Of a stretch of 64,000 bases of DNA, positions 36,647 through 49,675 are shown piece by piece. This stretch comes from Combretum micranthum. Lineage: Eukaryota > Streptophyta > Magnoliopsida > Myrtales > Combretaceae. Every line of letters begins with the position of its first letter. The first letter of the stretch is position 1. Below the pieces are notes generated by a model that was given only the letters and a program-made list of their open reading frames with translations, was not told the origin of the DNA and searched no databases. The position numbers and the translations under genes were made by a program. The stretch is from assembly GCA_024138025.1 (NCBI GenBank), contig JAMXBD010000425.1:434001-498000 (forward strand). Direction: 5' to 3'.

Positions 36647-39600
36647 ATTGATAAATCCTTTGAGTATATAAATAAGCTCACTTTATCTGCAAAAATTCTA
36701 ATGATAGTGTCTCAACAATTTTTTTCACAAAACAATTCTTTTTAAAGTGTTAAAATTTATCTTGATAAATTTCTTTTCAAGTATTTTGAAGAAACTTTAT
36801 ATTTTCATAGGTTGTTATAAATGAGTATATTATTATTTTATTTTATTCATTCCTTTTTTCAAAACAAGTAAATTTTCCTTTAACCTTAGTCTTTCATAAA
36901 TTTTACTTCTAGTGATAAAAGATCAAAGTTATCAAAAGTGTATTATGTTGTTGAAAATCTTTTATAAATTTGTATTTAGAATGGTTTTAGAAAATGAGTC
37001 TTGTCTTCTTATATTTATTATTTAAAATATAAGATTTTGTTTTCTAAAACTTATTCTTTTATTTCCTTTGAAAAGAATCCTCTTTATTGATAAAATCATT
37101 TGTTTTTAATCTTATCTTATTTATATTCTTTGAAAATAAGTTTTTTCTTTAGAAATTTGAAAATAATTATTTTCTAAGTGGGTTTATAACTTTATGGGTT
37201 GAATTTATCTTAACTTTGAAAACTAGTTTGTTTCTTAGTTTTATTATGGAGTTAAAAAGAGTTTAATCTTAAGTTTTTTGTGAAAACTTTGAATTTTAAC
37301 AAATTATTTTACTAAAACTTAGGTTACCATAATATACAAAGAAAGTATTTATTTCTTATGTTTCCTTGGTAAAGCTATCTTTATTATTTAAGAAAACTTT
37401 GAGAAAACTTGTATTACTATATTTCTATGTTGTTGATAAAACTCAATTATTTTGTGACAAGTCACATAATAGAAAATTTAGTTTTAAGTTCCTTTAATAA
37501 AGTAAAATTCTACTTTTAAATTAGTTGAGACAACATCATTATGTAGATGCAAGTATTATAAGCATGTAAGATAATAAAAACATGAGAAAATACTAGAAAC
37601 AAATAACAATAAGCAAAATAATAAAAATATCAAGTATTGGGAGCCTTAGCTTCATCAAGGCATATCGAGACTAAAAATAGACTAGTCCCAAAAGAATAAA
37701 GAAAATAAAGAAAAGGTTGTTTTGACTTGATATAGATAAGTCTAAGACTAGAAAGACTAATTTTAAAGAAATAAGAAATAGCATGAAATAAATAAATTGC
37801 AAAACATAAAATTAAATAAATAACAAGTGAGCTTATATGCTCTAAAGATTATGTATAAATACATAAATATATTTAGTTAGATATGAATAAAAAATTAGCA
37901 TTATAACAATAATAAAATCAACATAACATAATAAAATAGGAAGTTCATGTGCAAGAACAAAACATGAACATGTTGTTGCTTTTACTACTCATATGAGTTT
38001 CAAAACAACATCATAGTCATGTTAAGTTACATGATATAGGTAAATAAATGGTTGGAAGAAGTTTACCTAAGTGTTTATGTGGTATGAATGATAGATGAAT
38101 GAAGTATTATGTGAGTAGTGATATGTGGTAGATAATTTGTGTATAAGGAATAACTTTTATGAAGAATTGGTTTAAGAGAGTTTTGGTAGAGAGAAATTTT
38201 GAAGAGAGGATTTGTGGAGAGATTTTGGGAGAGTTTTGGTAGTAAAATGAATTGTGTGAAAGAACGAAGGAGGAAGGAGGTATTTATAGAATTTTGGAGT
38301 GAAAATTAGATGTAATTAAATTAATTAAAAAAGAAAATAATTGAAGAAAAGAGAGAGAGGAGTGTGGACAATAATTGTAAGGAGGTGAGAGAAATTTGAT
38401 TAAAAATTAATTTTTGAAGAAATTTGTAAGAGAAGTTTGATAATATGTGGTGTAGAACTTTTAATGGAAAAGAAAATTGTAAGAAATAGGTATATAGGTG
38501 TAAGAATAGGTAGTAAGAAAAGTAGAGATAGAAAAATGGTAATGAATAGTAGTAAAGTACTATTTTTTTAGTAAACTAGACAATTAAAATACTGATAGTA
38601 ATAAAAATACGCGTATAAATACGATATCTGTAATTTTTAGCTACTAAAAAAATTCTAAAACTGATATTTTTGAAAACCTTATATTTTTATAAGTCTATTG
38701 GTATTAACGGAATATTTTTGCCATTCGGTGTACCAACGCATGGTTTTTGAAAACTGATCCCGTTCGGATCCGAAGGACACTAGAATTTTACGAATCTAAT
38801 ATTTTTAAGCTTCCCTATATTATTACAAACTATTATCAACAATTATTTTTATTTTATTGTTTAGGGTTTAAGATCGCGGGATTGTCGGATCTTAAACACT
38901 AGGATTTGTTGTAAGCTTTGTTGACTTTTAGGGTTCCAGTTTGACTTCCGGTTTTGTTGAGTTATTTGTAAGATCGTAAAATTTTGGAGTTTTACCCGTA
39001 TTATATTTTCAGTTCAATGTCTATAGTTTATTTTATTTTATTTGTGATTATATAATATTTTTCAGTTCTTGGGATCGTTTAACTGAGTCTAGTCTTAAGG
39101 GTTGACTTAGTTTGACTTTTGGTGAAATTTGAAACTTGTGATTCTAAAATTCACCGAAGAATTTAAGATCTTAGTATTTCGTTATCGAGCGTTATTTGGA
39201 TATATCGTTTTGATTTGCATTTTAGGAATCGGGTAAATGATTTGATTGGTGTACAGATGTTGATTTAAACCGATAGTTGGATTTCCCATTTTGTTTTAAG
39301 GGTTCTCCTTTTCTCAAGATTAGGAATTTTCGTTTTGAATTTATTTAGAGTTTGGTTTTAACTTGGGTCGATTTTTGGGGTTTTGATTTTGGTGTTAAAC
39401 TTCTAAGATTTTTTCTAAGAATTATGAAAATTTCAGGGGTTTACAATAAGAGATTAGTATGTAGAATAGTTCGTAATAATATAATAAAGCCAAAAAGATT
39501 AGATCAGTAAAACCGCAAATCATTTTGAACCCGAAAAGATATAGTTCTTGAAAAAAGTATCACAAGGCTTGGAATAGTAAAAATGTTACAGATATACCGT

Positions 39601-40358
39601 TAGACTTGTAAAAATATAAGGTTTTCAAAAATATCAGTTTTATAATTTTTCGGTAAGCTAAATATCATATATCACATTTATATACGTATTGTCTTACTAC
39701 CGGTACTTTATTAGTCATATCTACTTTACATTATACTATTCATTACTATTCGTTTATCTTTACTTTTTCTAAACATACTCTTACACTCTATACACCTATT
39801 ATATTTACTTTTTACCTTTTCCATAAATTTATATCATATCTACTTTACTTATTATTACATTTAATTAACAAAATAAAAAAAAATAAAACCCTCTCTCCCT
39901 CTCTTACAAGGTTGGCGCCTCCTCCATCTCTCCTCTCTCATTTTTTTTAATTTTTCTTTATTTAAATCATGCAAATTCACTCCTCATTTTCCTATAAATA
40001 TCCCCTCCTCTTTCATTTCTTTCACACTTTATCCACCCACAAATTCTCTACCAACTCTCCAAATTTTTCACTCTCAAAATACTCTTAAACCCCTTCTACA
40101 TACACAAAACCCATTCACACATAATACTCCGAAAACCCTCTTTAGGTAAAATTTTCTTTACAAATTTCTTCTTACCATGTCATATAACTTTACATGACTA
40201 TGGTGTGAGTTTCCAAAAACTCAATGTTATGAAAGTTATATTATGTTCATGTATTGTTCTTGTTTATGGACATCTATTTTATATTTATGTTGTTACTTTA
40301 CTTTACTCATATGATTGTTGTTATTATATCTAACTAAGTATAATTATGTATCTACATT

Positions 40359-40377
40359 ATATATATATATATATATT
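40359..40377. repeat. (AT)n microsatellite
   Basis: About 9 AT units inside A2. Confidence 0.85.
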
Positions 40378-41355
40378 CTTTAGAGCATATAAGCTCACTT
40401 GCAATTTATTTGCTTTCATGCAAAGCAATTTATTTACTTCTTTCTTTGCAATGTATTTATTCATGCTATTTTAAGACTAGTATCTAGTCTTAGACTTGTC
40501 ATCATCAAGTCAAAACAATTTTTCTCTTTTATTTTTCTTTTTTTTTGGACTAGTCTACTTCTTAGTCCTAGGAGCCTTCTTGGGAGCCTTGAAGAAGCTA
40601 AGACTCCAATACTTGACTTTATTATTCATTATGTTACTTTTCCTTATTATTATTCTCATGAACATGCACATAAAGATTGTTGTCTCAACTTTAAAGCTTT
40701 AAAATATACTATTTACAAAAGGAAAATAGAGAAATTTATTAATATTAAAAAGTCTTTAAGAAAAATAGTAAGATAAACATAAAATAGTTCTTTGAAAATA
40801 AAATAATCAAAATATTTATTTTAAAGGATTTACAAAATAGATTTCTTATGGTTTTCTAAACTTCTAACTAACATTGTTTTACTAAAGAATTTTTGATTGG
40901 ACAACAGACACTTGAGCATGGATGAAATATGAGCTATATATCTATGAAAGGAATTTCTCAACTATATAGATAACTAAGTATTTATCAAAACAATTTTTAA
41001 ATGATTTAATGTTTGAAACAAAATGCTTTTGGGATGGAAAAATTCATGGTAAATCTGATCGCCACTAATTCAGAGCCTAAATGATCTAGTTTGATGAAAA
41101 TAGTTTTAGAAAAGGATAGATCTTTTTGAATAGGTAGAAATCGTATATTATATGCGCAACTCCGATTTAAATAACCAAGTTAAGGCCATTCTAAATTGAA
41201 ATTATCTTCTATGCGAACTTTGACGTTCTCATCACATAGTTTTATCAAATTTCAAGAAAGTTATCAAGAAATGCTCATTTCGAGTATTTTTCTTGACTAG
41301 GTGATCTCGAGGATGCATGCCCGTATCCTGAGGATTATTTCGACTAAGTGGATTG

Positions 41356-42853
41356 ATAAACCAAATTTATTCCTATTTTATGAATGCCATGAACTTTTAT
41401 TGATCATTTTTATTACGAATTTGGCACTTCAAAATATTAATTTATGCTTTCAGGTCTTTAAAGGAGATATTTTTCAAAGAAAGCAAAGACGGGTAAAAAA
41501 TGCAAAGTTTGGATTAAGAAGAACTCATCATGACAAGAACAAGCCATGTCTTTCAACCATTACAAGAAAGAAGCAAAATTAAGGGCTAAATATCAAGCTT
41601 TTGGAAGACATTTATGTGACATGACCTGTCCCTAAACCTGTCAATTTGACAATCCGTTACTTTTTGAGAAATGGCTTTTTTATTGAATAGTAACCCCCTA
41701 TTTATTAAAGAAACGTCTATTGGATATTAAAGGGGTGTTACTTTGAAAAGCCAAAAGACCTGTAACTCCCGTAACTTCCCATTTCCTCCATAATGAATAT
41801 TCAATTCCATTTATATGTTACTTTGAAAAGCCAAAAGACCATAACTCTCGTGACTCCTATAACTTCCAAATTCCTCCATAATGAGCTTTCAATTTCATTT
41901 ATGTGAAATCCATTATAAATTGAAGATGGAGGAAGAATCAACAACATGGAAAAAAAAAAAGCAAGGAAGAAAGAGAGAGCACATATAGAATTCATACATA
42001 AAGTTTTTCAGAGTTTCAACAAGTCAAGATTATCTTGGATTGAAGATCCACAATTTTGATCTTCATTTTCTCGGTGATATCATGAATTCTAGTTTGTTTC
42101 TAGAATTTCATGTATTTTCGTTAATTACTATGGAAGAGTAATTTTTCATATCCGGGTTTTGTTGAACTCTATGTTTATCATGTGATGAGGCTTTGAGCTT
42201 AATGAAAGATTGAAGTTCTTTTGTTCAATTGCATGTTTCTTAACTGTTTCTTAAATTTGTATATCCGGAATGCAAATTTATGTTTAATTTTCATTTAAGT
42301 TAATTGAAAGATTGCTTTCATGAATTGATCTATGCAATTGATGGGATTCGTTTGTAATTCTAGACATAGAATAGCAAGAATTTTCTATGACTATTGTAAT
42401 TTCAATGAGTTTATGTTCTTAATGCAGGCTTAAGTTGCTATTGATTGAGGAGAAATCCTAAAGGTTTAGAAAATTTGATAGATTCGAAAGAATTATCATT
42501 TTGCTTGAGAAACTCAACAGCTTGAGAACTAAATCAAATCTGTAAATTCCAAGGATTCACATGATAAATTGGAGGTAAGACAAAATCTGGATCATTTGTT
42601 CTTATTGAATCTTGCTTGTTTGTTACTAGATCTGTGTTAATATTGTTCAAAGTAAATTAGATAAAACAGTAATCATCAGAATTGTCGATTACATAGTAGA
42701 GAAACGGTAATACTAGTACTTGATATCCAGATCCTAGAGGACGACACCCGTATTAATTCTATTCTGCAATCGATAGGTACACTGCCTATTGCCTTTATAG
42801 TGAATTAAGAATGGGATTTATAAATATAAGACTACGCTTGAAGGCAATCATCA
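41356..42853. mobile_element. 1.5-kb unclassified insertion in A2, 7-bp TSD
   Basis: Other A copies read GACTAAGTGGATTG directly into TGTGAACGACTGATCCATTT. In A2 these parts are separated by 1498 bp plus a repeated TGGATTG (41349-41355 and 42854-42860). The insert begins ATAAACCAAATTTATTCC and ends AAGGCAATCATCA. It has no terminal inverted repeat, no poly-A tail and no recognised protein. It contains an 80-bp tandem duplication (about 41736-41895) and an exon-like stretch after TGCTTTCAG at 41455. Class unknown. Confidence 0.65.
41736..41895. repeat. 80-bp tandem duplication
   Basis: Two units beginning GTTACTTTGAAAAGCCAAAA at about 41737 and 41817, both continuing CTTCC..ATTCCTCCATAATGA. 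Confidence 0.85.
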
Positions 42854-44737
42854 TGGATTGTTTGAGCGACTCATCCATTTAGAAGAAGTATCCCATGGCA
42901 ACATGAGTTTATTTCCTTAAAAAGCTTTACTTGATTGTGCTTGTAGTTTAGTCCTATTAGAATTAAGGAAAGATAAATTGATATGTATACAAAAATTGTT
43001 GAAAGAATTCTAAGAATATCGAGGTGGAAATCGTTTGTTAGTAATCATTTGTTTTAGTATAGAACTTGATATGTATGGGATTCTATGATCGCCTTAAAAT
43101 TGATAATAATAATGTGATAATATCTTAAATAAATTGATTTATGCATACCACGAAGTGAGTCACATTGCATAAGGTTATTATTCTTGGGTGAAAATGATAG
43201 TAGCACGGTCGAAAACAATACTTGGTGGCTATGATCAAAAGCGATTGCTTGGCGACATGGAATCAAACCAATGCTTAGCGGAAATCTGAAGGCTTGGCTC
43301 AACCCGAGTAGACTTAATATGCTTGGCGGTAATGATCGAAAGCATAACTCAACTAAAACTACTCGTTTTGAGATTACTTATCACCAAATCCCGAATGGAG
43401 GCGTAAATCCATTCAACATATAGTTCCATAAAACTATAGCCTTGTTTGCTCACGATGTTGCATTTCACTTGATTGCTTAAATAACTTGTTTGGATTCTAC
43501 TACACAAGAATTTACTTATGGACATAATTCTCACTAAGCCTATTAGCTTATATCCCTATGGATATCTTTTGCAGTTTAACTATTTATGGTCGAGGCCACA
43601 TGGACCCTGCAGCTAGGTATTTTCCCTTTTTAGTTAAGGAATTTTTAGATGAAGTTTAGCATTAGTTTGGATGTAGACTTCATAGAAATTTCTTATAATA
43701 GATTATAGTTATTTTGGCGGGAGAATGCTCCTAAGACTTGTAAGATAATTATTATGAATGAATGAATATTATGATTTCATTTTCTTAAATTGTTATTGTA
43801 TCTTCTTAAGCTTCATATTTTAGAGTACGGTCCTCTAAATTTGGGAGAGCACGCCTGACACTTAATACCGACGCTTTTGGGAATGACAAAGATTGTCATA
43901 CTTAAGCTTTAATATTGAGTGTGGCGGACTGTTACGTTTAGGATACCTTTTGGGGCGTGATAGTTTTTCTATTTGTTTTTAAGGAGAAGTTGGAGAAGAT
44001 TTAAGTCATTGTTAGAAATTTGAATCTTGTTGTTTAAGAAGCAATTCGAATCAAGTTAGGTAAGTATTTTAATGTTTTTAATCTTTATGATATCATAAAA
44101 GGATTTTTTGTTGATTTCTAGTATATTTGGTTTGAATGGAGCTCTAGGTTTTGGAGAAATCAATTGAGGAGATTGATGCTGTTGGGGATTTTTGTATTTC
44201 AATCAAGGGATAAGGTTAGATTTATGTTTATTTTGAGATTAGGGCTTTAGGTAATATATGGAATTAGGTTTATTCGATGGTATATGTTATTGAAATGGTT
44301 TCTGTTCATATTATTAGGTTTTGGTGATTTAGATTGTTATTCTATCGGAGATTTGGCAATTTTTAATTATGTTCCTTGAAATTTGATTCAAATATGACCT
44401 TACCTTGTTTGTTGAATGTGCTTATAGGATTAGATCTGTTTTGTTGTATCTGTTGTAGGGTTAGAATTCCAAATTAACCTAATCATATATGGCTTATTAA
44501 ATCGTTTTGCTAATTGTGTTTGGCTGTGGTTAATAAAGACCGCGAAGAGTATGATATTAACGTTGGCAACCTGATGATCCTTGTGTGGCGTTATCTCGAG
44601 TGGAGTTGCACCTGGAGATGATTCTGGCAGGTTAGGTTTTGGCAATACAGTCGCAGGTGTGTGAAAGATTTCCAACACCAATATATACATAATTACCTAT
44701 TTTCTATATGCTTGTTTTTATGGAGTCATGAGATACT

Positions 44738-44760
44738 CTAGGTTTAGGTTTAGGTTTAGA
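44738..44760. repeat. Short (GGTTTA)n array
   Basis: Three and a half GGTTTA units in B3. It resembles, but is not, the 7-bp plant telomere repeat. Confidence 0.8.
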
Positions 44761-45899
44761 TTACAGATGGTTCTAAACTATGGTGCTTGTTGGCTAATTT
44801 AAAAGATAATAATATGTTTTTATAGCATTAGAAATAGTTACACGAGATTATATATGCTGTGTGTGCATATGCATTTGTATATGGTTTAGTGTACTGAGCT
44901 TCTTGCTCATTCCTTTCATTTTTCAGGAATGGGAGAAGATAACGTGATCTATGATCATTCAAGATATGATATTTTTGCAGATAATGGAGAGGTTGTTAGT
45001 GGATTCGATTTACCGGTCGAGTTCTAGAGATGTTTGGGAACACAGATAGTGTGGAAGACTAAAATTAAAGTTTTCATGTGTTCTTACAAGTTAATATTAT
45101 TTAAGAGCATTTCCTTTATTATTATATTTCGGATTTAGTTGGCTTTGATTATGCCAACAAGGTGTTTGTTTTTTATGAGATATCTTAAATCGATACCCTT
45201 TATGAGACTTAAAGAGATTTATATTTTATTTAATTGTGGTTGAGCCTTGGCATGTTCTTTTAAAGTGAAGAACATGTGGCGGGTTGTAAGTACCTAATGT
45301 TAGGGATTGCATTTTTCTCACCTTTTTTTGGGCCAATATAAATGACATATTGTGACAAAAAAATTCTATCACTAAGTTTTATTATTACTACATATAATTA
45401 TATATGATATTTTTTAAAAGTAATTTTGTCATAATAAATACTATTTATCGTTGCAAATTAAATTTGTTATTAGAATTAATATTATTTTAGCAATAATGAC
45501 AATTTATATTTGTTATTATATATTTATATATTTTTATAATTATTATTTTATTATGAGAAAATGATATCACAATGAAATTAATTTTGTCACTTTAACAACC
45601 CTTTTTATGAATAAAAAGAATAAGATACTTTAAGTATACAATAACATTTCAACTTTAAAAAAAAAAAAGAAAAAAAGGGAAAAAAAAATCAATGTCTACA
45701 TGATAAATTAAAGTGAAATAAATTTAACAATATGACTATAAATCGTGCATCAATAGTTAAATAAAATTATGTTCTAAAAAGATGTTTTTTGAAGGACAGA
45801 AGCCCTATAATTGATTATAATCAGATTAGTCCAAATTCAATCTATTAATTTATAATTTTTGTTACACTTTATATTAATATCTTCCATTCATTTAAGTTT

Positions 45900-47480
45900 A
45901 TTATCCTATAATGTTATTTTATTAGTTTTATATTGTTATTTTTTTTTTCATATTTTCACGTGTTTTTTCTATATTTAATTTTCTATAATATGTTATTTAT
46001 TTATTTATTAAACTTTAATTAGATCTCCTAATAATATAATTTTACTAAGTTATCTACTACAAAGGGCAAAAAAGAAAGAAAAAACCATCTATTAATATGT
46101 ATCTCTAGTTAACAATTCGAAAAATTGAGTCACAATTCATATTTATATAATATTTCCTAATTAAATTTCGCAATATTAATTTTTAATAGCACTTATAATT
46201 CTTTTCCTTTATTTCAATAAAAAATGAAGTTGTAGTGAGTTAAATGGTATCTGTATAATTAAGGCCTTAAAAAATCTAATGAGTGTACTCACCTTAACAA
46301 TGTAAAAAATAAATTAACCACAGAGAATGAATAAAAGAGTTGATTTGATTATAATAGCATAAGTAGCAAATATGTTATCATACTTCTACATACTTTATTG
46401 TGATAAAGAACGAATTTCTAAGAGATGGAAATGACCCACCTACTTTCTCTTCTTGAACTTTTTACTAACATATAGTCTTTCTCTTCCATTTAGAAAAAAA
46501 AAAATCATAAACAAAATTTTAAAGGAGGGAAATTATTAATGTTTTTTTTTTCCTTTTTTCGTCCTTCTTCTTAAAGGAAAATTAATTAAATAATAGAAGA
46601 GCAAAGGTCAATGTGATCTGAATATTATTATTTTTTTTTTCGCTTCTTCTTGGAGGGAAATAAGGCTATAGCTTTGTTATATTAATAATTCCAATTATAG
46701 CATTCGGATGGTTGAACAAGTAATTGAGGGTTTTTACCCATTTTGCTTTTTTTTTCCTACTTTTTTCATATTTGCAAGAGTTTTTTCTGTATGTAATTTC
46801 ATGTAATTTATTATTATTATATTGTTAAATTTTAATTAGATTTGATAATAATATAATTTTACAAAATTATTTATTACAAAGGAAAAAAAGAATTGAAATC
46901 ATTTGTTAACATATATCCTTTAGGTAACAATTCATAAGATTGAATAACAGTTTATATTTTTATAATAATTCCTAAATTTCATAATTTTCATTTGAATAGC
47001 TCTTATAATTATTTTCCTTTTGTTCATAACAAATTGAAGTTGTAGTGAGTTGGATTGTATTAGTATAAATAAAGGCCTTAAAAAATCTAACTAGAGTAAC
47101 CACCTTGACAATGGAAAAAAATAAAATTAATCATGCAGAATGATCAATACTACTAATTTGAATAGTTTTATAAATTTCAAAGAAGCTAATATTCATGTTT
47201 ACTTTATTGTGATAAATGACATAATTTTAAGGAAAGGAAATCATCTCATCCTCTTTCTTATTTAATATTATTACTAGCATATTTATAAAGAGGCACAATT
47301 TTAAATGAGGAAATTATCCCCTATACAAATTTGAGGGAAAGAAATTATCCCACCCACTTTTCATTTAAAATCTTATGAGGAACTTATTAATTCCTCCCAC
47401 CTTTTTTTTTTTTTTTTTTGCTTCTTCTTGAAGGGAAATTGATTAAATAATAGAAGGCAAGAGTCAATCCTTTATTATAT
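45900..47480. repeat. 810-bp diverged tandem duplication
   Basis: Unit 1 about 45900-46700 and unit 2 about 46710-47480. They share the order CATTTGTTAACATRTAT, GAAGTTGTAGTGAGTT, AAGGCCTTAAAAAATCTAA, TTTATTGTGATAAA and a T-run followed by GCTTCTTCTTG.AGGGAAAT. Confidence 0.8.
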
Positions 47481-47534
47481 TGACAAATCCTCTTCTTAAT
47501 GACCTTATTTCTACAATACTAAAATTTCATTTAC

Positions 47535-47576
47535 ATGACCATCAACGAATCCACAGAGTTGTTGAAATTATCAAAT
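47535..47576 (+). CDS. Possible first exon of the CACTA gene
   Basis: ATG start, 14 codons (MTINESTELLKLSN), then GTAAGTATC, a good donor. It lies in the same orientation as the later transposase-like exons, from which B4 now separates it. There is no family similarity to confirm it. Confidence 0.3.
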
Positions 47577-49675
47577 GTAAGTATCTTTTCTTGTTTTATC
47601 AATTTCTTTTATTATTTTCGATCTAGTTTTTCTATATTTGGTATACTTAGTGTAAAGACCCGACCCTCTAAATCCCGAGACTTAGAGTACCGAGTCTCCA
47701 ACCACATATAACGTTTTCACATTATATGTAAGGTTGTCCTAAAACTAACAGTTTATGAAAATTGTTTGATCAAAACCACTATAACTTTATAAAGAACTTT
47801 TAACAAAACAAGATTGCTAATAAAAGCAATCTATACATACATTTACATCATATAAACACTGTTTAGTGTCCATACAAGACACTACAAAATTTACATGTTT
47901 TCTTAAATAAAAAAGAATCCTAGAGGATCTTAAGGACTTTAAAAATAGGCTTATCTATCAAGCCTTTTATACATAACTTTTCCCTTAGCAAAATTCTTCC
48001 AAAAGTCCGGGTATTCGAGTCCTATTCGTCCCACTCATCCAAGAATCTCTCGAAATCGGACCCATAGCCCAAATCATCATAAAACAAATCTCCAATACCT
48101 GCAAAGTAGCAAAAGTGAGCGAAAGGCCTAGTACACAATAACAAATGCAAATACAAGTCATCAAGCCAACATAAGTCCAATGAAATGCATTAGAAGACAA
48201 GTGATTATCTTTATTAAATTTTCTTTTGCAAATCAACAGGAGGGTATTCAAACCCCGGATCACGCTTTGGGAATTTAGGGATCCTGAGTAACAACAGCTG
48301 CTCAGGGGGTTGATATAAGCAATCCGAATACTTATATCTCCTATATCTATTTCATAAAGATAATAGCTTCATTTAGGGTTCGAAAGCCGTTGCCGACTCT
48401 ACTTAAACTTAGTCCATAACATGAGCCTAGTTCATAAGTTCCCATAAACCTTGAACTAAATCATGGTATTTCCCCCTAAGTTTAAGCAAACGTTACTCAG
48501 ATACTATTCCCCCAATCGGCTACCCACTTATCCAAAAAGAATCGCTATTGCATCATAGCGTACCTGTCGAGCCTGGATTTTTCCACTATCTGGTTCATTT
48601 CTCCTAACCCGATTCACATTAAACCCGAACCCATTTAACATGAATCTCGACTAGGGGTTAAAAGAAATTTTAATTTTTGAAAACTTTTTAGAGTCGCCAC
48701 CCGATATAAATCGGGAAAAAATAAAAGCTAGGATCAATGGGTCGGTTGATCCTAACTTAGCTACTAGTCTGCGAAAATTTGATTTAAAAAACCAAAATTT
48801 TTAAACCAGATATCATGGATTCGGGGGCTAACCTATTAAAACCAAATTGGTTACCACTTTCGGAATTTTAAATTTTTATTCTCCTTTATATGCTCAAAAA
48901 TTCAAATAAAAATATTTACAAGTCACATTTTTTGTTTTTCTTTTTATATTTTTATATTTTTTATTGCTCAAAAATTTCATAGAAATAACCAAAATGATAA
49001 ACAAAAAATATTTTTCATTTTTTATTGTCGCCCGTAGGTGCCTACGTACTCGCTAATCGAGATCAGATAAAACGTAGTTCTTTTAAAAAGAACCTTAGTT
49101 TGTTGATCAATTTTAATTTTTGAACTCTTTTCACTTTAAATTCATTAAATTTTGAATTTTTATGAAAATCATTTTTGATGATCCTATGATCTAATCAATT
49201 GATTTTTTATTTTATGAAAACATATTTTTCTAAGTCCAAAAAATCATTTTTTTAATTAAAAATTTTGGTTTTGGAAAATCCAATTTTGTCATTTTTATTT
49301 ATTTTTATTATTATTATTTTTTTTAATCATCACATAAATTCATAACATATTCAAAATATTTTACAATACATTAAAATTATTTTCATGCACATTTCTAAAA
49401 GCAATTTATGTATAAATACATGTTAAAAATATTCAAAAATATAAAAAATAAATTATTTTGAAAAATAATTATTTGATTTTTCTGGATTTTTCTGAATTTT
49501 TTATGAATTTTTCTGAATTTTTTACTATTTTTTGCTATTTTCTGAAATTAATTATATAATAAAATAATACGGACTGACTGGCCGTTGGATGGAGCGGATG
49601 CGATCTGGATCGTCTGATCTGAAGACCAATCCTAGCCGTCTGATCTCGTTAACTCGATCTGGGGCGTTAATCACC

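Larger units (their letters stand above)
31596..39445 (-). mobile_element. LTR-A copy A3 (host of A4)
   Basis: Own sequence 31596-32363 and 35863-39445, about 4.35 kb net. On plus it starts TATCACGTCTCGAGGATACC (TG mutated to TA) and ends CAGGGGTTTACA. TSD GTAAG/ATAAG, four of five. It carries CTATAAGGGTATAAGCTA near 32024 and a minus-strand TATA region at 38281-38289. About 0.45 kb (39000-39445) lies beyond the point where other A copies end, so it is a longer variant or has an extra insertion there. Confidence 0.72.
31450..43962 (+). mobile_element. LTR-A copy A2 (host of A3 and a 1.5-kb insertion)
   Basis: Own sequence 31450-31595, 39446-41355 and 42861-43962, about 3.15 kb net. Ends TGTAAACCCCTAAAG...CTTTTGGGGCGTGATA (CA mutated to TA). 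TSD GTATT/GTTTT, four of five positions. Reading plus: TATA box CCTATAAATATCCCC at 39991-40005, a C/T-rich leader, donor-like TTTAG|GTAAAA at 40145, the family's TCATTTCGAGTATTTTTCTTG segment at 41273, and acceptor-like ATCTTTTGCAG at 43574. Splicing out A3 rejoins a continuous A sequence. Confidence 0.8.
30855..45311 (+). mobile_element. LTR-B-like copy B3 (host of A2), TSD TTTTT
   Basis: Own sequence 30855-31449 and 43963-45311, about 1.94 kb net. Ends TGTAATATAAAG...TTAGGGATTGCA. The flanks are TTTTT on both sides, a low-complexity and so weaker TSD. TATA box TTCTATAAATC near 31283, donor-like CAG|GTAATT at 31390, GTACTGAGCTTCTTGCTCATT near 44891, and acceptor-like CATTTTTCAG at 44928. The short GC island near 31000-31260 (CACCGGCGTGGGATCGAGCG) is the B-family type. 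Confidence 0.65.
45312..47650 (+). mobile_element. CACTA interior, second segment, with 810-bp tandem duplication
   Basis: AT-rich sequence starting with the TTGTGACAAAAAAATTC subterminal-type motif. From about 45900 to 47480 it consists of two diverged units offset by about 810 bp; for example TGAAGTTGTAGTGAGTT and AAGGCCTTAAAAAATCTAA occur at about 46225 and 47035. A possible small exon, ATGACCATC...TCAAAT|GTAAGT, lies at 47535-47576. Confidence 0.65.

Noticed and set aside
40399..40776. 125-residue ORF, the longest in this part
   Set aside because: It lies in LTR A2. The homologous segments of A3, A4 and A5 do not keep the frame.
41301..41582. 93-residue ORF
   Set aside because: Crosses the border between LTR A2 and the 1.5-kb insertion, so it cannot be an old gene.
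44738..44760. Interstitial telomere sequence
   Set aside because: The unit is 6 bp (GGTTTA), not the 7-bp plant telomere repeat, and only 3-4 units long.
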